This document shows positions 16,689-23,769 of a stretch of DNA of 64,000 bases, piece after piece. The number at the start of each line of letters is the position of its first letter. Position 1 is the stretch's first letter. The DNA comes from Roseburia sp. CAG:10041_57 (lineage in GTDB: Bacteria > Bacillota > Clostridia > Lachnospirales > Lachnospiraceae). A program made the position numbers and the translations under genes. The stretch covers positions 1,063 through 65,062 of the forward strand of contig MNTL01000005.1 of the NCBI GenBank assembly GCA_001916965.1, read 5' to 3'. The notes under the pieces were generated by a model, which did not search any database, was not told where the DNA came from, and saw only the letters and a program-made list of their open reading frames with translations.

Positions 16689-17690
16689 ATGAAAAAGAGG
16701 CAAGATGTGACCAGATGGAAACTGGCAGCAGCACTGCTGTCAACAACGATCATGATGACTGGATGCGGTTCCTCATCCGGTTATAGTGATACATCCGGAG
16801 CAGTGGCCAATTCGAAGGCATATACGGATGGCGGAAGCGATTTTTATTCAGAAAGTGCTGTGTCAGAGGATGCTTCTGCAGATAATACAGCAAGTACTGC
16901 CATACAGGAGACCAATCGCAAACTGATCAAGACTGTGAACATGACAGTAGAGACAGAGGACTATGATGGGCTTCTGAATACACTGGATAAGAAAATTGCG
17001 GAGCTTGGCGGTTATACGGAGTATTTCAGCACACAGGGAAATGGAAGCAATCGTTATGGAAGTATGACAATCCGCATCCCTAAAGAAAAACTGGATACTT
17101 TCCTTGAAATGGTCGAGGGTGTGTCTAATATCACATATCGACAGGAAAATGTAGAAGATGTGACACTGGATTATGTGGATGTGGAAAGCCGTAAAAAGAT
17201 GCTGGAGACAGAACAGCAGCGTCTGTTGGAGCTTCTGGAGACCGCTGAAAGTCTGGATGATATTCTGACGATTGAGAGCAGGCTGACAGAAGTGCAGTAT
17301 GAACTCGACAGCAAGGAATCACAGCTTCGTACGTATGATAACCAGATTGATTACAGTACAGTATATCTGGATATTGATGAGGTTGTGAGATATACACCAC
17401 AGGAACAGAAGGGCACCTGGGAGAGAATCAGCACAGGCTTTAAGGAGAATCTCTACAGTGTAGGAAACGGTATTAAGAACTTCTTTATTCAGTTCATTAT
17501 ACATATTCCATCTATTGTGGTATTCCTTGCGATGGTTGGTATTCTGGCATTGATTGTCAGATTCATTATCCATATGGAGCAGAAGCACAGTCAGAAAGTA
17601 CAGGAAAAAAGAAAGAAACAACAGATGCAGCAAGTACAGCAGATACAGAACATACAGGAACAGGAAGGAAAAAAAGATGCAGGAAAATAA
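16689..17690 (+). CDS. DUF4349 lipoprotein with C-terminal membrane segment
   Basis: GAGGAGGGATTCT before the ATG at 16689 fixes the start; an ATG at 16674 lies upstream of that ribosome-binding site. A signal sequence ends in a lipobox (MTGC, Cys about 26). A Ser/Ala/Asp-rich linker, then a DUF4349 domain (about 75-245) with paired helices predicted to coil, and a single transmembrane helix (about 275-300) follow. The tail is a low-complexity Gln/Lys stretch. Family members are cell-envelope proteins of unknown role. The last 14 bases overlap era in another frame. Confidence 0.85.
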   Translation: MKKRQDVTRWKLAAALLSTTIMMTGCGSSSGYSDTSGAVANSKAYTDGGSDFYSESAVSEDASADNTASTAIQETNRKLIKTVNMTVETEDYDGLLNTLDKKIAELGGYTEYFSTQGNGSNRYGSMTIRIPKEKLDTFLEMVEGVSNITYRQENVEDVTLDYVDVESRKKMLETEQQRLLELLETAESLDDILTIESRLTEVQYELDSKESQLRTYDNQIDYSTVYLDIDEVVRYTPQEQKGTWERISTGFKENLYSVGNGIKNFFIQFIIHIPSIVVFLAMVGILALIVRFIIHMEQKHSQKVQEKRKKQQMQQVQQIQNIQEQEGKKDAGK

Positions 17691-18585
17691 GCAGTATAAA
17701 TCAGGTTTTGCAGCTCTGATAGGAAGACCTAATGTAGGAAAGTCAACATTGATGAATTGCCTGATAGGACAGAAAATAGCCATTACATCCAAGAAGCCAC
17801 AGACAACAAGAAATAAGATCCAGACTGTATATACTTCAGACGAAGGGCAGATTGTTTTTGTGGATACACCAGGTATTCATAAGGCGAAGAACAAGCTGGG
17901 CGATTATATGGTCAATGTGGCAGAGCATAGTCTCAAGGAAGTAGATGTTGTATTATGGCTTGTTGAACCTACAGATTATATCGGGGCTGGAGAACAGCAT
18001 ATTGTAGAACAGCTGAGTAAAGTAAAAGTACCTGTGATTCTGGTTGTTAATAAGATTGATACGGTGAAAAGAGAGCAGCTCCTTGTGTACATTGATGCAT
18101 ACCGCAAACTGATGGATTTTGCAGAAATAGTACCAGTGTCAGCATTAAAAGATGACAATACGGACACACTGATTAAACTTATTATGAAATACTTGCCTTA
18201 TGGTCCTGCTTTTTATGATGAAGATACGATTACAGATCAGCCAATGAGACAGATTGTAGCAGAGCTGATCCGTGAGAAGGTTCTCAGAAGCATTGATGAA
18301 GAAATTCCTCATGGAGTGGCAGTCACAATCGAATCCATGAAGTTCAGCAAGAAGATCGTGGATATAGATGCGACTATTATCTGTGAGAAGGATTCCCATA
18401 AGGGCATTATCATAGGAAAAGGTGGCACCATGCTTAAAAAGATCGGTTCACTGGCAAGACCTGAAATTGAAGATCTGCTGGAACAGCATGTGAATCTTCA
18501 ATTGTGGGTAAAGGTAAAGAAGGACTGGAGAGACAGTGATTATCTGATTAAGAATTTTGGCTACGATCCCAAAGAGACCGAATAG
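17677..18585 (+). CDS. era: GTPase Era
   Basis: Essential GTPase that binds the 3' end of 16S rRNA and helps 30S maturation. The 302-aa form starting at the ATG at 17677 (MQENKQYKSGFAALIGRPN) is chosen: GGAAGGA lies 8-14 bases upstream and the length is standard. An in-frame extension back to 17554 reads through the Gln-rich tail of the previous gene and is not credible. G-motifs: G1 GRPNVGKST, G2 region TTRNKI, G3 DTPGIH, G4 NKID. The KH RNA-binding domain has GKGGTMLKKIG near 245. The order era - small ORF - recO is typical of Firmicutes. Confidence 0.97.
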   Translation: MQENKQYKSGFAALIGRPNVGKSTLMNCLIGQKIAITSKKPQTTRNKIQTVYTSDEGQIVFVDTPGIHKAKNKLGDYMVNVAEHSLKEVDVVLWLVEPTDYIGAGEQHIVEQLSKVKVPVILVVNKIDTVKREQLLVYIDAYRKLMDFAEIVPVSALKDDNTDTLIKLIMKYLPYGPAFYDEDTITDQPMRQIVAELIREKVLRSIDEEIPHGVAVTIESMKFSKKIVDIDATIICEKDSHKGIIIGKGGTMLKKIGSLARPEIEDLLEQHVNLQLWVKVKKDWRDSDYLIKNFGYDPKETE

Positions 18586-18643
18586 AATCTATGCATTAAG
18601 TAAATCCTAACCGTATAGGGAATGAGATACGGGAGGAAATACA

Positions 18644-18820
18644 ATGTACGAGAATGGATGGAACCGCTTTGCAAGAACGGGACAGATAAGCGATTATCTG
18701 ACATATAAGGGGTATCCTGCCACTAAGAATAAGACGGGAAATGCAGGTGAATGCAGAAATGCAGGATTATATCACGGTAACGGGAATTGTGATCAAAACA
18801 GAACCAATCGGAGAATATGA
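18644..18820 (+). CDS. YqzL-like small protein between era and recO (58 aa)
   Basis: GGGAGG (18631-18636) precedes the ATG at 18644. The N-terminal residues MYENGWNRFARTGQISDYL resemble the YqzL family, short proteins encoded between era and recO in Bacillus and relatives (W-F-TG--DYL pattern). The C-terminal third overlaps the start of recO in another frame for about 60 bases, making it longer than the roughly 45-50 aa family norm. A small hairpin (CCGTAT 18611-18616 with ATACGG 18627-18632) partly covers the ribosome-binding site. Function unknown even in the family. Confidence 0.72.
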   Translation: MYENGWNRFARTGQISDYLTYKGYPATKNKTGNAGECRNAGLYHGNGNCDQNRTNRRI

Positions 18821-19409
18821 TAGACGTGTTGTAATACTTACCAGGGAAAAAGGTAAGATATCCGCATTTGCCAGAGCTGCCAGAAAGGCGGGAAACCGCC
18901 TGATGGCACCCAGCAACCCTTTCTCTTTTGGACAATTTCGATTATATGCCGGCAGAAATTCCTACACAATGGCAGAGGCTGACATATCCAATTATTTTGA
19001 AGAACTCAGACAGGATTTTATCGGGGCATATTATGGGATGTATTTTCTGGAAATATGCGATTATTATTCCAGAGAGAATAATGATGAGATAGAACTGCTC
19101 AAGCTGATCTATCAGTCATTGAGAGCATTGGGCAATGAGTCGATTCCGCACAAACTGACAAGATGTATATTTGAAATCAAATCCATTATGATCAATGGAG
19201 AATTTGATGTTCGCCTGATTACGGAGGATCTGCTGGAATCCACGCGATATACGATAGACTACATAATGAAGACACCGGTAGAGAAGCTGTATCGTTTTCT
19301 GGTAAATGAAGAAGTATTGGAGCAGTTGAGAGAATTCAACAGGCGATTATGCAGACAGACCTTTGACAGAGATTTTAAAAGTCTTGAAATACTTGAAAAT
19401 CTTGAATAA
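18759..19409 (+). CDS. recO: DNA repair protein RecO
   Basis: RecO loads RecA on SSB-coated gaps and anneals strands in the RecFOR pathway. The start at 18759 (MQDYITVTGIVIKTEP) has AGGTGA at 18745-18750, a better site than the in-frame ATG at 18741. The N-terminal OB fold (about 1-80: EYDRRVVILTREKGKISAFARAARK) and the helical C-terminal domain are clear. The four-cysteine zinc finger of many RecO proteins is missing: the sequence passes from MINGEFD straight to VRLITEDLL with no CxxC pair. At 216 aa it is somewhat short for that reason. It overlaps the upstream small gene. Confidence 0.93.
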   Translation: MQDYITVTGIVIKTEPIGEYDRRVVILTREKGKISAFARAARKAGNRLMAPSNPFSFGQFRLYAGRNSYTMAEADISNYFEELRQDFIGAYYGMYFLEICDYYSRENNDEIELLKLIYQSLRALGNESIPHKLTRCIFEIKSIMINGEFDVRLITEDLLESTRYTIDYIMKTPVEKLYRFLVNEEVLEQLREFNRRLCRQTFDRDFKSLEILENLE

Positions 19410-19461
19410 GTTGGTTATAATAGGACGCAGAATCCATTAGGGATTTGTTGTGGAGGAGATT

Positions 19462-20076
19462 ATGAAGAAATTTAACACGGCAGGAATGCTGGCAGTGCTG
19501 ATGCTGTGCCTGACAGCATGCGGTTCCGGTACAGACGCCGGGGAGACTGACATGAATTCCCTGACACTTGCAAAAAATGGCAGTGTGGAGAATACCATTG
19601 TAGAAAGCTTTGATAAGGAATATTATGATTTGGAAGGTCTCAATACCATGATTGGAGATTCGATAGAGCAGTATTGCACACAGAATCCCACAGCAGAGAT
19701 CACATTAACACGCAGTGAAGTAACGGATGACAAGGTCAAAGTCAACATGAAGTATGACAGTGCTGCTACTTATATGGGATATAACAGTGAATTGCTGTTT
19801 GTTGGAACAGTTCAGGAGGCATATGCAGCAGGTTATGATCTGAACCTGTCATTGGTCAGTGCCAGAGATGAGACAGACAGAATTGGCAAGCAGGAATTGC
19901 TGGAGATGGGTGAACACCACATAGTACTTATGGAAATACCTGATTCAATGGAGAATGGTCTTAGACTGGAATGTTATGGAGATATATTATATGTGGGGGA
20001 CAATATAAACGTTGTTTCCAAAAAAACGGCAGATATAGAACAAACGCAGGGTGTTAGCGTTGTTGTATTCAAATAA
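19462..20076 (+). CDS. Predicted lipoprotein of unknown function
   Basis: TGGAGGAG directly before the ATG at 19462 sets the start. The first 20 residues are a signal peptide with lipobox LTAC (Cys about 19), so the mature 186-aa protein is anchored on the outer face of the membrane. The extracellular part has no recognised domain. It alternates beta strands and acidic loops and ends in a beta-rich SVVVFK. It lies between recO and glyS on the same strand with short gaps. No function can be assigned. Confidence 0.75.
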   Translation: MKKFNTAGMLAVLMLCLTACGSGTDAGETDMNSLTLAKNGSVENTIVESFDKEYYDLEGLNTMIGDSIEQYCTQNPTAEITLTRSEVTDDKVKVNMKYDSAATYMGYNSELLFVGTVQEAYAAGYDLNLSLVSARDETDRIGKQELLEMGEHHIVLMEIPDSMENGLRLECYGDILYVGDNINVVSKKTADIEQTQGVSVVVFK

Positions 20077-20101
20077 ATAACGATAAGGTGAGGAAAGAAT
20101 A

Positions 20102-21490
20102 ATGGAAAAGACAATGGACAAAATTGTTGCTTTGGCAAAAGCGAGAGGATTTGTATATCCTGGCTCAGAGATCTACGGTGGACTTGCGAACACCTGGGAC
20201 TATGGTAACCTTGGTGTAGAGCTGAAGAACAATGTAAAGAGAGCATGGTGGCAGAAATTCGTCATGGAGAACCCTTATAATGTAGGTGTTGACTGTGCTA
20301 TTCTGATGAATCCTCAGACATGGGTAGCTTCTGGACATCTGGGTGGTTTCTCTGATCCTCTTATGGATTGTAAGGAATGTCATGAGCGTTTCCGTGCAGA
20401 TAAGCTGATTGAGGATTATTGTGAGGAAAAGGGCATCACTCTGACAGAGTCTGTAGATGCATGGAGTCAGGAAAAGATGATGCAGTTCATCGAAGAGAAT
20501 CAGATTCCATGCCCAAGCTGTGGAAAACACAACTTTACAGATATTCGTCAGTTCAACCTGATGTTCAAGACTTTCCAGGGTGTTACAGAGGATGCCAAGA
20601 ATACTGTATATTTAAGACCGGAGACTGCACAGGGTATTTTCGTAAACTTTAAGAATGTGCAGAGAACTTCCAGAAAGAAGATTCCATTTGGTATTGGTCA
20701 GATCGGTAAGTCTTTCAGAAACGAAATTACACCTGGTAACTTTACTTTCCGTACCAGAGAGTTCGAACAGATGGAACTTGAATTCTTCTGCGAGCCGGGC
20801 ACTGACCTTGAATGGTTCCAGTACTGGAGAGCATTCTGCCGCGACTGGCTGTTAAGTCTTGGTATCAAAGAAGATGAGATGCGTCTGCGCGATCATTCAC
20901 CTGAAGAGTTATGCTTCTATTCCAAGGGAACCACTGATATTGAATTCCTCTTCCCATTTGGCTGGGGCGAGTTATGGGGAATCGCAGACAGAACTGATTA
21001 CGACCTGACACAGCATCAGAATACATCAGGACAGGATATGTCTTACTTTGATGATGAGAAGAAAGAGAAATATGTTCCTTATGTTATCGAGCCTTCATTA
21101 GGTGCAGACCGTGTTGTACTGGCATTCCTTTGCGCAGCATATGATGAGGAAGAGATTGGAGAGGGTGATGTAAGAACCGTATTACATTTCCATCCGGCAC
21201 TTGCTCCTGTTAAGATCGGTATTCTTCCATTAAGCAAGAAGCTTAACGAGGGCGCTGAGAAGATCTATGCACAGCTGTCCAAGAAATATAACTGCGAATT
21301 TGATGACAGAGGAAATATCGGTAAGAGATATCGACGTCAGGATGAGATTGGTACACCATTCTGCATTACTTATGACTTTGATTCAGAGGAAGATCATGCA
21401 GTAACCATTCGTTTCCGTGATTCCATGGAACAGGTAAGAATACCTATTGATGAACTGGATGCATATTTTGCAGATAAGTTTACATTCTAA
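20102..21490 (+). CDS. glyS: Glycine--tRNA ligase, homodimeric type
   Basis: Single-chain (alpha2) class II glycyl-tRNA synthetase, unlike the two-subunit GlyQ/GlyS enzyme. The 462-aa protein starts MEKTMDKIVALAKARGFVYPGSEIYGG, typical for the family. It shows the glycine-specific core (ARGFVYPGSEIYGGLANTWDYG pattern), a CPSCG metal-like pair, motif 2 (SFRNEITPGNFTFRTREFEQME region) and motif 3 (EPSLGADRVVLAFL). The anticodon domain occupies the last 100 residues. GTGAGGAAAG precedes the start. No T-box is visible in the short upstream gap, so it is probably read with recO and the lipoprotein gene. Confidence 0.96.
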   Translation: MEKTMDKIVALAKARGFVYPGSEIYGGLANTWDYGNLGVELKNNVKRAWWQKFVMENPYNVGVDCAILMNPQTWVASGHLGGFSDPLMDCKECHERFRADKLIEDYCEEKGITLTESVDAWSQEKMMQFIEENQIPCPSCGKHNFTDIRQFNLMFKTFQGVTEDAKNTVYLRPETAQGIFVNFKNVQRTSRKKIPFGIGQIGKSFRNEITPGNFTFRTREFEQMELEFFCEPGTDLEWFQYWRAFCRDWLLSLGIKEDEMRLRDHSPEELCFYSKGTTDIEFLFPFGWGELWGIADRTDYDLTQHQNTSGQDMSYFDDEKKEKYVPYVIEPSLGADRVVLAFLCAAYDEEEIGEGDVRTVLHFHPALAPVKIGILPLSKKLNEGAEKIYAQLSKKYNCEFDDRGNIGKRYRRQDEIGTPFCITYDFDSEEDHAVTIRFRDSMEQVRIPIDELDAYFADKFTF

Positions 21491-21507
21491 AACATATAAG
21501 TAATCAA

Positions 21508-21556
21508 AGCACTTCTTTTATCAGTATAACAGGCTGATAAAGGAGGTGCTTTTTTG
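21508..21556 (+). terminator. Terminator after glyS
   Basis: A 17-bp stem (21508-21524 with 21534-21550, two G-T pairs) is followed by a T-run. It is one of the strongest hairpins in the window. Confidence 0.92.
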
Positions 21557-21728
21557 ATATTCGATAATATATCCAATGCAAGTGAACATAATATACAGAC
21601 AAAACATAATTATGCATAAATAAATACTGTATACATTTAAAATCTATATATTAATAATAGAAAATATGGTAAAATGTATATTGTTTCAGTGAAATGGATT
21701 TTGCTGTTGAGCTTTAGGAGTTATCATA

Positions 21729-23663
21729 ATGGAAAATAGTCTGTATTTTGTAATCAGTTCTGTAATCTTGAGTTTTACGTTGTTGGCATCCTTTTATTTA
21801 AGATATAGGATACCGACGAAGGACAATCGGATATTAATGCTGCTGATGTGGATCGTAGTTATATCCAATCTGTTGGATCTGGGACTTGGGCTCAATGGTA
21901 TATGGTATCGGCTGCCTACAAGAGCAATCTATCTTTTGAATACGGTTTATCTGATTACCAGACAATTCATTATAGTAGGATATGCAGGTTATATTGTGTT
22001 GTGTACGGATTCTGGCAAACTGGTCTCTAAAGAATGGAAAATCGTATGCGCCATTACAAATCTGTATGGATTTTTTCTGATTTTTGGGAATATAAAGTTT
22101 CATTGGCTTTTCCTGACAGATGTACAGGGCAATTATGTCCGTGGACAGCAGATATGGCTGTATTATATTTTTGCAATCTGTTATATCGTGTTTGCTATAT
22201 GGCATCTGATCAGATATGGGCATGCACTGGACTGGTCGCGTAAAATTGCATTACTTGTATTTGTAATGATTCCTGCGCTGGGAGCTTTTTTACAATATGC
22301 GTTCCCAGGCTTTAACATTGAGAGCTTTACACTGACAATAGGTATGCTATGGGTGTATCTGAATGTGCCAAAGACCAATCGTATGCTGGATTCTGATACG
22401 AGTGCGTTGAATCAATATGCCTTTTCCTGTAAAATGGAATCTCTGACAGGGCAGAAGGTCAAGGGTCATCTGGTAGTCATACGATTCCGTGACAAAAGCG
22501 CCATTCAGGACAGATATGGACTGGAGAGCTATAAGAAATTAATGCGGGAGGTTACATATGAGCTGTGCAGTCTTCAGGGCAGGGATCGGGTTTATTATCT
22601 GCGTGATGCGCGTTTTGCAGTCATATTGGATGGGGCAGACACAGATAAGGCTTATGACATTGCAAAGAATCTTATGAATAAAGTGCAGAAGCAATGGAAG
22701 ATATATGGAAATGAGATTACAGTGTGGGGTGTTGGAGCTTTTCTGAGTATTCCTGATGATGTAAGAAATATTAATGACATATACAGTTATCTTGCATATC
22801 TGGAGATTATGCCGTCACTTCATGGAGGCAGTATGTATGAGGGTGGACATCTTGATGTTGCGTACATGAAAAGATATGGCGAGATAGAACGGGCGATAGA
22901 GCGTGCGCTGCAAAAGACAAGCTTCGAGGTATATTATCAGCCAATTTATGGCGTCAAGGAGCAAAAGATCATTGCAGCAGAGGCGTTACTGAGGATGTAT
23001 GATGAGGAAATGGGCTTCATTTCACCGGAAGAATTCATTCCTATTGCCGAGAAGAACGGCAAGATTATAGAAATCGGACAAATGGTGCTGGAAAGCGTGT
23101 GCCGTTTCCTACAGAAAGAAGATATTACAAAGTATGGGCTTCATTATATAGAAGTTAATTTATCTGTTATTGAATGTATGCAGGATATTTTGCCGGAAGA
23201 GATTAAGAAAACTCTTGAAAAATATGAAATTGATCCGCAGCTGCTTAATCTTGAGATAACAGAGACTGCGCTTGCCCAGAGTAAAGCAATTCTGGCGGAC
23301 AATATGCGTAAGATCAGTGAAATGGGAGTAAGTTTCTCACTGGACGATTATGGAACAGGATATTCCACAATTACCTATATGATGACGCTTCCTTTCAGGA
23401 TTGTAAAGATAGACAAATCTATTCTGTGGTCTTCTTTTGAAAATGAACGTGCAATGATTGCATTATGTGCGAGCATTAATATGATTAAAGAGATGAACAT
23501 GGAGATCGTGGTAGAAGGAGTGGAGTCACGGGAGATGGCACAGAAGCTGACACAGCTTGGGTGCGATTATCTCCAGGGATATTATTTTTCCAAACCATTG
23601 CCGGTGAACAAGTTCATCGAATGTATCTCGAAAAATCCTATATTTCTATTTGACAAGGAATAA
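21729..23663 (+). CDS. Membrane cyclic-di-GMP phosphodiesterase (EAL) with degenerate GGDEF
   Basis: A 644-aa sensor enzyme. Residues 1-215 hold about seven transmembrane helices. Residues 225-375 fold like GGDEF, but the signature is replaced by RDARF (292-296), so it cannot make c-di-GMP. Residues 385-635 are an EAL domain with key residues in place: Glu418 of EALLR, Asn477, Glu509, Asp539-Asp540 of DDYGTG, Lys560 and Glu596. It should therefore hydrolyse c-di-GMP to pGpG, perhaps controlled by a ligand sensed in the membrane domain and by GTP at the degenerate module. TTTAGGAG precedes the ATG. Monocistronic between two terminators. Confidence 0.93.
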   Translation: MENSLYFVISSVILSFTLLASFYLRYRIPTKDNRILMLLMWIVVISNLLDLGLGLNGIWYRLPTRAIYLLNTVYLITRQFIIVGYAGYIVLCTDSGKLVSKEWKIVCAITNLYGFFLIFGNIKFHWLFLTDVQGNYVRGQQIWLYYIFAICYIVFAIWHLIRYGHALDWSRKIALLVFVMIPALGAFLQYAFPGFNIESFTLTIGMLWVYLNVPKTNRMLDSDTSALNQYAFSCKMESLTGQKVKGHLVVIRFRDKSAIQDRYGLESYKKLMREVTYELCSLQGRDRVYYLRDARFAVILDGADTDKAYDIAKNLMNKVQKQWKIYGNEITVWGVGAFLSIPDDVRNINDIYSYLAYLEIMPSLHGGSMYEGGHLDVAYMKRYGEIERAIERALQKTSFEVYYQPIYGVKEQKIIAAEALLRMYDEEMGFISPEEFIPIAEKNGKIIEIGQMVLESVCRFLQKEDITKYGLHYIEVNLSVIECMQDILPEEIKKTLEKYEIDPQLLNLEITETALAQSKAILADNMRKISEMGVSFSLDDYGTGYSTITYMMTLPFRIVKIDKSILWSSFENERAMIALCASINMIKEMNMEIVVEGVESREMAQKLTQLGCDYLQGYYFSKPLPVNKFIECISKNPIFLFDKE

Positions 23664-23682
23664 GAGCTAAACTATAATAAAT

Positions 23683-23712
23683 GTGCTGGTCTGTGGATCA
23701 GTACTTTTATTT
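23683..23712 (+). terminator. Terminator after the EAL gene
   Basis: GTGCTGGTC (23683-23691) pairs with GATCAGTAC (23696-23704), with two G-T pairs, followed by TTTTATTT. Confidence 0.7.
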
Positions 23713-23769
23713 GTGTGAGTTTTGTGAAAGATAGAGCAATTACGAACATATATGGATGGAGGATAAACC

